Shown: positions 1 to 10,234 of the stretch, piece by piece
Numbering within the stretch: position 1 is the first letter of the stretch
Layout of the letters: each line of letters starts with the position of its first letter
Origin: Sperchopsis tessellata
Taxonomy: Eukaryota > Arthropoda > Insecta > Coleoptera > Hydrophilidae
Length of the DNA stretch: 32,286 nt
Assembly (NCBI GenBank): GCA_033557685.1
Contig: JAWQRN010000282.1
Location: forward strand, 1 to 32,286
Direction of reading: 5' to 3'
Translations under genes and position numbers: made by a program
The notes under the pieces: model-generated
The model's database searches: none
Seen by the model: only the letters and a program-made list of their open reading frames with translations
What the model was told of the DNA's origin: nothing

Positions 1-12
1 TAATATATATAT

Positions 13-59
<47 letters not shown>
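1..59. repeat. (TA)n microsatellite
   Basis: An almost pure TA dinucleotide run opens the window, with one short imperfection near position 12. Three more long TA runs occur at 9639-9696, 31560-31600 and 32225-32283. It carries no coding signal. Confidence 0.95.
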
Positions 60-65
<6 letters not shown>

Positions 66-959
66 CAGCCCCTCTTCGGTATATTTCTGTTCTCAAGTAT
101 AAAAGTAATTTGTAAAAAAAATATTTTCATTTGGAAAAATATACAATACTTATAGATCACCTGTATAGCATGTGGTTTCGGATTGTAATGTTTGATGCAC
201 GATGTGGTATTATCATATTTTCATTATTGTAGATCACTACTTCATTAAACCATAGATTTTATAAATCTTTGTTCCAGAAGTATACATTAAAAATGTATAC
301 AACTTAGTGTAGAACAAAGTCACTTATAGTGAAGTTATATTGTTATATATGCCAACAAAATATTATTTATTATATTTATATATTAAATATTTTCAGTTCA
401 ATTTTATTATGCCATTGTCTGTGCTATATTTGTTGTACCTTGAAAATTTGGGGTATATGTAGAAAAGGACATAAAAAACCCTAACTATATCGCCACTTGG
501 CTATTTAATTTCATTGCAGTTATTTATTTTTATTTTTTAATTTTTCGGATTAAAACTTTTAATAGATGATTCGAAAAGGAAAATACATAAATCTGTACTT
601 CAGAAAATGATTGGTCCTGTTTATAATAACTTGGTAGTTGAATAAGTCATTAAGTCGTTTGTTATATTTTTAAACATTTATCTCTAAACTGAGAAAATTC
701 CATAAAACAATTAAAAAACTATGCATATTTCATCTAAAAGAGTCACTAATGACATTATTTATGTAAGTCGGTTGATAGGTTTGTAATTTCATCTGAGCTG
801 AATATTTTGTTTGAATTTAAACTGATTTGGTAAAAACCAATAGTACTTATTTTACTTCTGTAAAATTATATTAGTTAAATAAATTTTAATTCCTAACTAA
901 ATATATTTTAACAATTCTTCCATAATTTTTAGACGTAGAAACAAAAGAGTTTTTACCAT
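60..959. other. AT-rich stretch, nothing recognised
   Basis: This is low-complexity AT-rich DNA with stops in all frames. I see no transposon protein, splice-flanked open frame, RNA gene or strong repeat structure in it. Confidence 0.6.
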
Positions 960-1355
960 TTATTTTTGATTTTAAACACCCCAAATATAAAAGTCATTTC
1001 GTGGTAGAGCCGTATTCGTAACTGGCTAATTTATACCCCTACCCGGTCTATTTAGCTATTTTTAAAACATTAATACGCTGCAGAAACCAAATAAAAAAAA
1101 TTCTGCTAAATTATCGTTGTGGGGATAACTTGATTTTGTATTAAATCCAAATATTTGTTGGAATTGCGATTTACATGGCAAAAAGGGTCCCATGATATGT
1201 GATCCTAAAATTCCCACCCAACCAGATACTGAATTCTTACTGATATTTCGAGTTATTGTCCGATGAATTTGTACCCCAATAGCATAAATTGTCTGTCTTG
1301 ATTTGTTTTTTCCAAATGATTTATAAGATTTTGTATGCAATGGAATGATGATCAT
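960..1355 (-). pseudogene. Mariner/Tc1-like transposase relic (DDE core, C-terminal half)
   Basis: The minus strand keeps the outline of an IS630/Tc1/mariner-type DDE transposase. A 97-codon open frame (1062-1355) contains WVGILGSHIMGPF, the counterpart of the family motif 'VWAGILGD.IIGPF' that surrounds the second catalytic Asp region. The frame then breaks. Between 960 and 1060 another frame reads NRPGRGIN, a stop, and then LPRNDFYIWG. This matches the family's 'IGRGGP...W..RSPDLTPLDFFLWG' block, where the last Asp is catalytic. The order is right but the spacing is reduced, so an internal deletion is likely. The N-terminal DNA-binding domain and terminal inverted repeats were not found. 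Motif order makes superfamily membership fairly secure; the exact family is not resolved. Confidence 0.6.
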
Positions 1356-1959
1356 TCAAATTCGACGGAGTTTCTCTCGTACGTTTAGAGTTTAGAGTAT
1401 TGCCGGTCAGTGCAATTACATTTATTTTTTCAGAAATATCCAAATATATATTTTTACAAATTTTGCATGGCCCAAATACAAATCGTCATTTTGCTTGATT
1501 AGGGAATATTCGAAGTAGAAGGACATATTCTTGCAAATATATCGTTAATACTCCTTCCAAAATATTGCCGCTGTAAAAAATATGTTTTTCATTTACTGTA
1601 TTTGCAGAAGCCATTACTAGATGATTTTTTATCTGAAAATTCATAGTCTCCTTCCACTAAACGTACTTACATATTGTCTCTTTTTTAGTGGTGATAGTTA
1701 CTTGCCTATCTAGTTAAGAAATAAATATTGCATATTTTATACTTTACTACAAACATAAAATTGGAAGCAATAAACTTTATATTTATGTTTTTATGTATAT
1801 AATTCCTATAATCCCAAGACAAATTTAATTTCATGCAATTAGAAGTTTTGCTGAAATGTAGGGAGACTGAAATTCACCTTAAATACCTTTTAACATGAAT
1901 GATGGGAGTGATTTTAAATCTTTAAAATTTCATTATTATGTATTAATGTCTTAATATGC
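1356..1959. other. AT-rich stretch, nothing recognised
   Basis: The part just upstream of the transposase relic (to about 1420) is slightly less AT-rich and may be its decayed N-terminal region, but I could not align it to a motif. The rest shows no gene or repeat. Confidence 0.45.
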
Positions 1960-3075
1960 TCAAATGCGGTAGTACATTCGCACTGCACGGCCATCGTACA
2001 GAAAAAGATAGGCGTATAACATCTCCTATCCAATTTCGACTCTTACCTCCACGTGGTGTATTCTGGAAAACCTGAGCTACCTCGCCCAAGATTCGGTAAC
2101 CAACCCGTATGGATGACTGGGTCAGGGACAAACGAGAGGGGTTGGGCTAACAATCTAACATCGTAAACAAGAAGACTGTTATGAAACCTCAAACAATGTA
2201 TCGGATAGGATAGAACACAACACTTCGACATGGCAACGGAATAAAGACAACGATCTTCGGTTATTCGCCGTCTTTAATAAATCTAACCAAATTCTTAGAT
2301 ATGCCGATCATATAGATATAATTGGTAGGTCGTGCGTCGATGCAAACGTATCCTTCATAAACATCGAAAAGATAGCTTCTAAAACGGGGCTGAAAGTAAA
2401 TGAATCGGAGACCAAATGTATGATTATATCAAAAGCAAATGGTTGCAACCGCTTGGGACAAAACATCAACATTGTTGACTGCAACATCGAAGTTGTTGAG
2501 GAGTTCGTATATCTGTGCTCGATGGTCACCAGCCGAAACTATATGAGCCAAGAGATATGAAGACGTCTAGTGCTAGCCAACCGATGTTTTTACGGTCTAA
2601 GAAAACTAATAAATTCCAATAACTGTAAATAACCTAAGCACAATCTCGAGGCAACTAAACTCTCGTTCTATAACTACTAATGTATAGCTCGGAGACATGG
2701 ACGTTCGCTACGAAAGACGATATCGGTGTATTCGGGAGTAAGGTTTTGAGGATAGTTCTGGGGTTATAAAAGACGGAATCTGGAGGCGTTATTGTAATCA
2801 TGAGGTTTACGAACTTTATAAAGACGCAGATGTCGCCTCAAAAAAAAGACCGGGAGATAGATGGGCCAGGCAAGTCAGCAGAAGATAACACAACAAAATG
2901 GTGTATTCAGGTAGACTGGAGGGGATCAGGCGTCCGAGAAGGCTGATATTACGTAAGATGGATGGACTAAACAACTACGGTAAAAATTGGGTATACGAAA
3001 TTGGGCCTTAGTCACCCGGGCTTGGATTCAGGGAAGAGAGTAGCTTGGGGAGGCTAACGCCCGCAGAAGTTTGTA
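1960..3075 (+). pseudogene. LINE reverse transcriptase relic (endonuclease-RT retrotransposon, 3' part)
   Basis: On the plus strand 2288-2326 reads QILRYADHIDIIG, the RT active-site motif 'YADDIDIIG' with the second Asp replaced by His. Downstream follow FVYLCSMVTSRNYMSQEI and then LANRCFYGLRK. Next come SETWTFATKDDIGVF and VLRIVLGL, which is the usual order of the C-terminal RT region in insect APE-type LINEs ('FVYLGS..T', 'RI.LANRC.FGL', 'YGSETWT', 'FERKVLR'). Stops and frame changes appear after about 2560. The final block around 2920-3000 resembles the 'GRP..RW.D' tail. The endonuclease and RT fingers are missing. The block 1960-2265 lacks RT motifs and may be the element's 5' untranslated region joined directly to its 3' half by internal deletion; that is inference. 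The clade was not resolved. Confidence 0.7.
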
Positions 3076-3578
3076 TCATCACATTTGATGTGAAATCTCA
3101 TGACTTAGAATCTTTCCCTTTATAAAGAGGATCGCTCATTTAAATTTATAAATATTATCACCTTAATATATTTATCTTATTTATAGTGATATGATACCTA
3201 TTTGTCAAAATTTAGATTTTTTGAGATTTCAAGTTTTATTGTTGTAAACTCGTCTGTAATTGCTGTTTTAAATGTTGCTTAGCCTTATAATTGATACCTT
3301 TTACTAAACGTAGTCCTGCTTGGAGGGGCAGGCTCCAGAAGTGTGAGTTTTCTCACAATCCTTGATAGTGGAATCAGTGATACTTCAGTGGACTTTTGAA
3401 TGATGTTTTTTTAGAGACTTGAATTAGAAGTTTCCTGTACTTTTTTTTCAATGAAGGACGTAAAAATAAATGCGGGAGTGTTTAAACGTAGATTTGAAAC
3501 ATTCATATCTGTAATTGAAGCCAGGGACAATCACAGATTTTAGCTTACATATAGTAAATTTTAAGTAAATTGTTACAG
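3076..3578. other. AT-rich stretch, nothing recognised
   Basis: No coding motif, RNA gene or repeat structure was recognised between the LINE relic and the candidate exon that starts at 3579. Confidence 0.5.
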
Positions 3579-3845
3579 AATGCCTGTGCAACAACACCAT
3601 ATAGTTTCTGCTGTAATTGCAATGAGGATCTGTATGTGAAGTTCTTTAAGCCTCGTTATCTAAGTATATCTTTATGCAAGTTAACTGAGGCAGTATTTAC
3701 TCCACTGTCAAGACTCCCATTAACAGGTGTCAATTTTATCGGTAAGTAGCAATTCAATTTATTACTTTTAGTACTTATTTATTACTTTACAGCAGTAATA
3801 CCTGAAATCTCTAGAACTCAATACTTTCCTTCTTGCAAGTTTTAG
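3579..3845 (+). CDS. Candidate spliced exon pair, unknown protein (weak)
   Basis: A 54-codon open frame (3579-3741) is preceded by an acceptor-like 'attgttacag' and followed by a consensus donor 'g|gtaagtag'. The peptide is Cys-rich near its start (CCNCNEDLYVK) and ends LPLTGVNFIG. A 51-bp AT-rich intron (3742-3792) would end at 'actttacag'. In the resulting phase-1 frame the next exon reads VIPEISRTQYFPSCKF and stops with TAG at 3843-3845. The short intron is typical of insects. I do not recognise the protein. In DNA this AT-rich a 54-codon frame has a chance probability of roughly one to two percent per frame, so coincidence is not excluded. Upstream exons were not found. It could also be a relic of an unidentified transposon. 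Confidence 0.22.
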
Positions 3846-4694
3846 ATTTGTTCTATATCCCCCACTTGAGATATTACAGCTTAAATACAGGTAAGTTTGA
3901 ATGAACGGCCGAGTTCAGCACTAAACCAAGAGTGGGAATGATATTTTAGAAACTAATTGTAATGAGGAGAAGATTAGACACATCTACTTCATATACTTTA
4001 AAAAAGTTATAGCTGGACAATTCTGAAATTATTTGTGTTCCACTTCTATTATAGTTCAGTTTTGTGTAAAAAATAAATAGTTTTTAAATTTGTCAAGCAA
4101 CCAACTCTCGGTGATTTAATATGGCAACAGCTAAAGCTATAGAACAGTGCTTTCGCATAAGATGTCGTGCTCCAACATACTGCCTGCTCCCAACTTCAAA
4201 TTTCTGGATCAATAACTTAACTTTTAGTATCTACTTATACGGAAATATTTGAAACACTATCAGAGATATTAGAAATTAATATATCCTTGTATTTATATAA
4301 ATTTTGTGAACAACAAGCATTGAAACCTCATCCAACAGATACCTAACAGTACTAAAGGGATACATAGTGAACGTCAAAAGTCTAGAGTCAAATTCATAAT
4401 TTATTTTTGGTTGGTTTATGAACAAAACAATTTTATTTTCTTTCTAGAAGTTTTTTTCACGTGAAAATACATTTATTTCTTCCCCCACCTTACGGGCTAT
4501 GATTATTTCGTAAAATTACACTCCATTTTATTTTTCTCCAAAATGAAAATTACAATTTTTTGAGTTCAGTGCTTATTGAAACTATTTTGAACTACTGTTT
4601 GCATACTTTCAATATGTGATGTTTTTTGTCCAAATCAAATAAAATTGAAAAAAATCTTTCGTAAAAGGTAGTTATCTGAAAAATGACTTTTTAT
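3846..4694. other. AT-rich stretch with one small open frame
   Basis: The only open frame of note starts with ATG at 4122 and runs 41 codons (MATAKAIEQCFRIRCR...). It has no recognisable domain or supporting signal, so it is not called a gene. Another 'acag|gtaagt' donor-like site lies near 3890. Nothing else was recognised. Confidence 0.4.
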
Positions 4695-4985
4695 GGCAAC
4701 TTTTTTTTTTCTTCCTCAGCATCCATCCACTGCTGTATGTAAGCCTCGTGCCCAGTTAAACCAATGATTTCCCGCAACTTTTTTATATCATCGAGCCACC
4801 GCTTTTGGGGTCTACACATCACTTATTCGGTCTTGGTCTCCAGTATACAATCCTGCTTGTCCATCTCTTGCGGTTTTGTCTAGCCACATGTCCCACCCAT
4901 TGCTATTGTTATATCGAGTATCCGTTGTATTATCCTCATTCTTTGTCTAATATCTTCGTTGGGTATCCTATCATGAAGACTTAAT
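4695..4985 (-). pseudogene. LINE 3' end relic (C-terminus of APE-type RT protein)
   Basis: On the minus strand the segment reads LHDRIPNEDIRQRMRI, then a broken portion containing AMGGTC, then MDKQDCILETKTE. It ends with RPQKRWLDDIKKL and EAYIQQWMDAEEE. This is the characteristic C-terminal tail of the arthropod endonuclease-RT LINEs: 'RI.NE.IR.R', 'W.GHVAR', 'GRP..RW.DDI' and a terminal 'EAY.QQW'. One frameshift and a stop break it. Upstream RT domains are absent, so this is a 5'-truncated copy, the common outcome of LINE insertion. It may belong to the same family as the endonuclease relic at 12640-13490, but the two do not overlap, so this cannot be tested here. Confidence 0.7.
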
Positions 4986-5942
4986 CCAAGCATAGCATTT
5001 TACATACAGCAAATGGGTCCCTCCTTTTTTAATTAAGGTAACATGCCGGTAACAGGTGGTGACTGGAAGAACGCATTGGTCGGTCGTCAGTTTCGTATTT
5101 GAGGCTGATGGGAATATAATTAAATTAAATATTGAGACTGCAAAAAAATATCGTTTTTTGTTGTTTGCACCTCTATATCTTAAGAAATATTTGCTTTGGG
5201 GTAGCATTGAACTGTATAAAAAAATGGTGTGAGAGGGAGACAAATACATGTTTATGCGGAAAAAATACCAAGAAAAAATAAAATAGGAATTTTGTTCCAA
5301 TATGTGAACATTCTGGTACAGTTTTCTGAGGTCATTTTAATTAACAGCATTAAAATCTCAAACGACTAAAAAACCTACAATTGTAGGGTCCAATACAACA
5401 ACCAGCCAAGTTAATTTTTTTATGGAAAATGAAAATGCAAACATGTTCTACAGAAATTCCTGTATCGTAAAAATAAGGTTTCTATAATTTACTGCCAACA
5501 ATATATTCATGAAATGGTGACTGCCTGAATATAATATCAATGCAATAACAAGATTCTGGTGGTGTGTGCATTCATCATTCTCATTTTGTTAATATTTTTC
5601 GAGGCTTAAATAAACTTAATCTACAAAAAATCACCGATATTAAATTAAAGTCCATAAAATGAAGTTTGAATCGTTCCAACTTCAACGTTTACTTTACAAA
5701 ATACCCGATATTCATCATATTAAGAAAATGAAGCTAAAATCATGAGCCTGACCACCATAAGTTATTGCTAGATGCAGATAATCTATTCCTCTGGATAAGT
5801 ATAAATATTATAGAAAATATTTTTGTGAACATTTTAAGATTTTATTTGGGAAGCCGACGCAAAACGTACTTTGGAAGAAGAAAAATCACTGCCTCCCAGT
5901 AATATAATAAAAAAGTAGGTATGTCAAAGGATAACCCTCAAG
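4986..5942. other. AT-rich stretch with unassigned open frames
   Basis: A 109-codon minus-strand frame (4971-5300) overlaps the LINE tail and has no recognisable domain. Its composition (many Phe, Tyr, Ser) fits chance translation of AT-rich DNA. The plus strand around 5035-5105 is slightly GC-richer but could not be assigned. Nothing else was seen. Confidence 0.4.
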
Positions 5943-6350
5943 TTGAGGTTATGTCTTTTAACTTTCAGCTATACCTACCGTTGCTATTGTCAAGCCGATG
6001 AAATTTTTTTTACAAAGAACGTCTATTTTGGTAATACAAGTAAAAGCTACTTCTATGACGATACTCTGGTAGGAAAAAGTCAAAACGAAGTTATAAGTAT
6101 GCTCTTAAATTTTGTAATGAATTATGTGTCTCCAAATTTTTCGGAGTTGCATATTTTTAGTTACAACTGCTTGTCACAAAATACAAATTATATGCTGATT
6201 CAGTCTCTCTACATTCTCATTGGACTCAATAAAAATAACAAATTCACATTGTCTAAGTATTGGGTGATACGTTATGAGAAAAAGGATTCAGCGACAGTGA
6301 TAAAAACCAGTGAATATGTCTTACAGCATCCAATTCTTTTAATATAAATA
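5943..6350 (+). pseudogene. Transposase-like relic with 'SDNC-GQNKN'-type motif
   Basis: A 134-codon frame starts at ATG 5943. From about residue 40 it reads YDDTLVGKSQNEVISMLLNF, then NYVSPNFSELHIFSYNCLSQNTNYMLIQSL. I recognise the pattern of a widespread uncharacterised animal family (DUF7869-like, probably transposon-derived) in which 'DE...G..E..S.L..Y' is followed by 'LHLFSDNCSGQNKN'. Here the Asp of SDNC is Tyr and QNKN has become QNTN, so the conserved acidic residue is lost. The C-terminal part (WVIRYEKKDSATVIKTSEYV) resembles the later 'IEK.KRK...V..PEEY' region. The conserved 'GHS...DR' block that should lie between is missing, suggesting an internal deletion. The family assignment is from memory of the motif and has moderate support only. 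Confidence 0.4.
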
Positions 6351-6445
6351 ATAAGGGTTATAACCGTATTACTATCCCAAAAGATGATGCTAACTATTCT
6401 GAATAAAGAAAACTAAAGAAAAAAAAATTTAATCATGTTATGACT
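6351..6445. other. AT-rich spacer
   Basis: A short AT-rich spacer ending in a run of A residues near 6420-6430. Nothing was recognised. Confidence 0.5.
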
Positions 6446-6760
6446 CTAGCTAATAACTACGTACCACACTGTGACCAATGGTTCTACGAAGACATTAAGA
6501 AATATCACCAATGATTTCTGCCAGATGTCAGAGAACCTGACTATTACCGCCGTCAAAACTCTCTCTTTTGCCTCATTGTACATAAATTTGCCGTTCTGCC
6601 TCCAGGGGGTACAATCGGTTATATTTTCTGGGATTTCCAAATTACCCATCGTAAACTGGACTTTGTCAACATCACGTCCGATACTTTACCTAATATCGAA
6701 CTACCCATATTTTAGCTCAGTACAAATTTCTACCCGCCCACTTACACCATGAAAAGTCAG
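6446..6760 (-). other. Unassigned GC-richer block open on both strands
   Basis: This block is visibly less AT-rich than its flanks and stays open on both strands: 67 codons on the minus strand (6446-6649) and 93 on the plus strand (6471-6752). Neither translation has a domain I recognise. The minus-strand peptide contains ITDCTPWRQNGKFMYNEAKE. The base composition and openness suggest a retroelement or transposon fragment rather than a host gene, but I cannot assign a family. Confidence 0.3.
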
Positions 6761-7090
6761 TACCTACTGTCTACCCGCAACGCATACACGCAAACTTCTC
6801 GCCTCGCTTTCATTTGTACACGCATTTGTATACGCTCGCTCATTTTCGCTTAAAATTAGTTTGTAAATTGTCGCGTTATATTAATTGTTGTGTTAAGTGC
6901 ATTCTTCCTTAATTCCTGATCTAATCCCGCCCTGAACCTCGAAAGCCTGTCTCTCCAAGAATAACCACGTCAGCAGCTACCAGAGGAAACACAACAACAA
7001 CAAGGTATTTATCAACAAACAATTATTAATTGCTATCGAAGGAATAACTCACCCGCTGAACTGACGGAATACAGCAGCAGTGAATAAAAG
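6761..7090. other. GC-richer non-coding block, possible retroelement leader
   Basis: This continues the compositional shift of the preceding block. It contains pyrimidine-rich and CAA-rich stretches ('aacacaacaacaacaag' near 6988). It has no long open frame. The make-up is reminiscent of an LTR or untranslated leader, but no paired copy exists in the window and terminal motifs were not found, so the suggestion is weak. Confidence 0.25.
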
Positions 7091-8224
7091 AATTTGATTC
7101 AATTTTGAATATATGTTACTGTTACAATAGTATTATAGCTGTATGTATGTTATATTTTTTATTTAATTATTACTGTACAAGAAGCTGCCATGCCCAAAAA
7201 TTGTTTTTTATATAACTCAAGAAAATGACCAATAAACAGGTGGAATAATACGTATATCTTTTTTGATATGATATTTATTGATGTCTTATTATTTCTGAAA
7301 TTAATAGTGTAGTTTTATTGTTCGAAATTCAGTTCAAACGTAACGTAAATCGGCTTTCTGCAAACACAGTAAATTATCGAACGGAAACTTAAAAGTACTC
7401 CCACACAACTTGGAGTTTTGCTAACCAATTTCGTTTTAAATGTCAACTAATTATCTTTAAAATGTGTTTAGATTTTTATTTTACTGGATTAAAATACTTT
7501 AAAACCTTATCTACAATACCTCAAGAAGTACATGAAAAATCAAATATTATTTATTCTTCGTATTCATTTCAATTAGATTATTGTCATATTTTGAAACATT
7601 TAATGAGTCAGGAAAAAAGCCTAGAATAATGAAACAATTTGTTTTCATCGTTTATCAGACATCAACTTAGAAGTGAATTCTAGAAATTATTTTTTTTTTT
7701 AAAATCGACGCAGTTTTATAAGCGATCCTTTGCATATTTTAATGCACACTTTGAAGCTTATCTAAGATAGGCAAATATCTTACTTACTACTTACTTAGTA
7801 CTTTTAGGCATTTGTTGGGCGAGGTGTTTCAACGCATGCCATTTACAAAATTGTAAAGACGGATAAATAACTGGTTAAGAGGATTTTTGGTCCGTTTTTT
7901 AAATGAAGGCCTTCACGGCAGAGTAATACCTGCAGAGCGGTTTGCAGTCCTCCACGAATGTAATTACTGTTCAGTAATTTAGCATATTGTTGATTATGTA
8001 AATACCTACCTATAAAATACTTTTAGAAAAGTGTTCCAAACCAAGATCATTATCGTTGGTGCCGCTTTGGAGAAATGATACTGATGACGAAAACTTATGA
8101 CTGCAATCACCAATATTTCGCCAAATTAAATATTAATGTTTTCGAGCTTTGATTTTTATATAGAGCTAGGCCCAAAAGTGAAATAAAATTCACAAAAGCA
8201 AATTTTTTTCTCAAAAATTCATAT
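7091..8224. other. AT-rich stretch, one small unassigned frame
   Basis: Mostly AT-rich DNA without recognisable features. Around 7890-7980 the plus strand reads NEGLHGRVIPAERFAVLHEC before a stop, in a locally GC-richer patch. I do not recognise it. Confidence 0.4.
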
Positions 8225-8425
8225 ATAAGTATATTCTAGTATGACTTTCCAGTTTTTCGGACAATTTACTCAAGGGGCATATTGTTGTATGACTTCAGTT
8301 TTCCGGACAATTTTTGGGCAATTTATAACGTCTTCGATTTTTTTTAAATTGCAATCTTATTTTACTTTCTAGTATTTGATAAAGATTTTTTATTTTCTAT
8401 CCAACAGTTACAATCAAATTGTGCG
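8225..8425. repeat. Diverged partial copy of the 10.6-kb MITE family
   Basis: The segment repeats, with many substitutions, one arm of the MITE at 10627-11042. Both contain 'ccagtttttcgga.aatt', then '..a.cttat.ac.tcttc', then 'ttttaaatt.caat.tattt', then 'agattttt.tt.tctat..a..agtta'. The 'cagttttccggacaattt' piece occurs twice here (8250 and 8297), separated by 'actcaaggggcatattg'. That separator corresponds to the MITE's other arm ('actcaaagggtacatc' in reverse complement). Clear terminal CAGTGA ends were not found, so the copy is partial. Confidence 0.5.
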
Positions 8426-8589
8426 GTATATAAGAACATTCTTGAGAAAAACGTAAAAGAACATTTAATAGGTAATCAGTCATTTTTATCCTGGTAGGCC
8501 ATTGAAACTTTAACAATAAATTAATCCAAGCAGTAAAATACATGGTGAACATTATTTGTAATAAAGTCTATTGTCGTCCCTCCACAATT
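8426..8589. other. AT-rich spacer
   Basis: Nothing was recognised between the diverged MITE fragment and the left Penelope-like copy. Confidence 0.5.
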
Positions 8590-9150
8590 TTATTATTACA
8601 TTAGGCGATCGGTTTCGATCAAACCAAGATCATCTTTATGCTAAAAAGATAAGTATGTTAAATATATAGCAAGCCATATTCAAATAATCAGCCGAACTAG
8701 AACTATCAGTTTTATTAGGAATACAACAAAGTTGTTCTTTGTATCTGAAATTAACAGAGCGCCCGGCCAGACCAACGCAATTGGCGCTATATCCACATAA
8801 AAGAAAATAAACATTGCTCTTGGTCTTCGGGCCTACTGGGTCTTTGTATATATAAATCGAAAGCTAATTGAAATGGTTGGAGAAAGGTTGCTGAGATATT
8901 GAACTAAATCATAAGATTTAACTCCGAGAAACGGAATTGTGACGTAGGATTAGAGATCTGATTGAGCAATGGATAATAAATGTAGTAGAAAATGTTTCTC
9001 AACTTCCTGTCGAAGGCTCTGTTTATGATACTTGCAAGATAGTTCTAAGCTCCAAGAAAAACGCATTAGATGAAAGGGGACTATTAAACAGCCTGTGGGA
9101 CATGTTAAAAAAAGCTAATTTATTATGCGTGGTATTATTGGAATACAATG
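8590..9150 (-). pseudogene. Penelope-like element relic, left (inverted) copy: RT end, GIY-YIG, 3' tail
   Basis: Read on the minus strand from 9150 down, the segment first encodes MSHRLFNSPLSSNAFFLELR, the region just after the RT core in Penelope-like elements ('HRLFNIPLS...F..EL..I'). After frameshifts it reaches a GIY-YIG endonuclease domain at about 8852-8645: SNVYFLLCGYSANCVGLAGR followed by SVNFRYKEQ. GIY has become NVY, and the YIG Gly and the Arg that follows are recognisable. The C-terminal half of the domain is deleted. The copy ends at about 8595-8635 with a tail (tttcgatcaaaccaagatcatc) that mirrors the 3' tail of the right copy at 10193-10230. The right copy at 9330-10232 is its inverted partner. 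The enzyme is inactive as it stands. Confidence 0.8.
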
Positions 9151-9329
9151 AAACTTAAATTGTTATTACAGTAAGATTATGAAAATGTATTCAACTGTGA
9201 ATACTAGAATTACCAAAAACAATTCAAAACACGTATCTGGACCAAAATCGTTTAGCTTTCATATTTTTTTCTAAATGTCTCCTGAAAATAAAGTAATAAT
9301 AGTTTCAGTTTCAGTATTTATAGAAAAAA

Positions 9330-9636
9330 TACCCATACCCATAATTTCACTCCATGCATCATAAATTAGCGTTTATCAACTCCATGTTCTACAAACTATT
9401 CTCTATCCCCCTTTTTTCAAATGCTTTTTTATTTGAGTTTAGAACTATCTCGCAAATTGCCCATGCGAATTAATATCCTAGTTATATCGTTAAAATAGTT
9501 TTTAATAGGAATTTGAGAAGCATTTGTTCTACTTTTTTTACTCCATTACTCAACCAGTTTTTTTTCGGAGCTAAATTTTAGAAAAAGTTTAATGCCTCAG
9601 CAACCTTTCTCCAAACCTGTTCCATTGGCTTCCTAT

Positions 9637-9698
<62 letters not shown>

Positions 9699-10232
9699 TG
9701 TTACATGCTGGTGAGAGACAAATATACTGTACACCCAACGACTAGAAGTGGTGTTTATTTTCTGTTATGTAGATATGGCGCTAATTACGATGGTCAAACC
9801 GGATATTCCTTAAATATCAGATACAAAGAACACCCTAGTTGTATATCCAATGAAACAGATAGGTTTAGTGTGGCCAGTCATGTCGTGTCTTGTAATCATG
9901 AACCTAATTCCTTTAATCATAATCTATTTATACCCCAAGGTTCAGAAGATAAATATTACTGAAACCCTTGAGAAATTCGTTATTCATCAGTCCAACCCAC
10001 ACCTTAATCTCAACGAATGCCTATACAATTCTCTAAGTGCTCTGTATATGTTTTTTTTGCCCATAAGCTCGTCCTAGCCTGTAGGTTGGTACTCCTATTC
10101 TTGTATTAACTTCAGTAACATAGCCTCACTATTACGGCGATTATTTTAATTTTGTTTGTTTTATCTGTTATCGTACTTGTTTTTTTTTAATCTGAAGATG
10201 ACCTTTGTTTGGTCGAAAGCGGTCGCTTGATA
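9330..10232 (+). pseudogene. Penelope-like element relic, right copy: RT end, GIY-YIG, 3' tail
   Basis: The plus strand contains SIPLFSNAFLFEFRTISQIA (about 9390-9450), homologous to the RT-to-endonuclease linker of the left copy. A (TA)n expansion follows. Then an open frame (9705-9962) carries a GIY-YIG domain: SGVYFLLCRYGANYDGQTGY then SLNIRYKEH. GIY is GVY, YIG is YDG, and Arg follows. The catalytic-region 'ASHVVSCNH' corresponds to the family's 'A.H....H'. The frame shifts near 9940-9960. The other frame continues TETLEKFVIHQSNPHLNLNE, which aligns with the family's C-terminal 'LLE...I.....PxLNLNE'. The 3' tail 'tctgaagatgacc...ggtcgaaagcgg' (10190-10225) is typical of PLE ends. RT proper is missing. 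The element ends against a pogo-type terminal repeat at 10235. Confidence 0.85.
9639..9696. repeat. (TA)n expansion inside the Penelope-like copy
   Basis: This pure TA run sits between the RT-linker and GIY-YIG portions of the right PLE copy. At the same position the left copy has only 'tatatata' (8847-8854 region), so the run appears to be a local microsatellite expansion within the element. Confidence 0.9.
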
Positions 10233-10234
10233 TA

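Noticed and set aside
1943..2231. Two overlapping 62-codon minus-strand frames
   Set aside because: They overlap the putative LINE leader, have no domain, and the real signal is on the plus strand downstream.
4122..4247. 41-codon ATG frame with several Cys
   Set aside because: Too short, no splice or promoter support, no recognisable pattern.
4971..5300. 109-codon minus-strand frame
   Set aside because: Composition fits translated AT-rich DNA, no domain was recognised, and its C-terminal end overlaps the LINE tail in a different frame.
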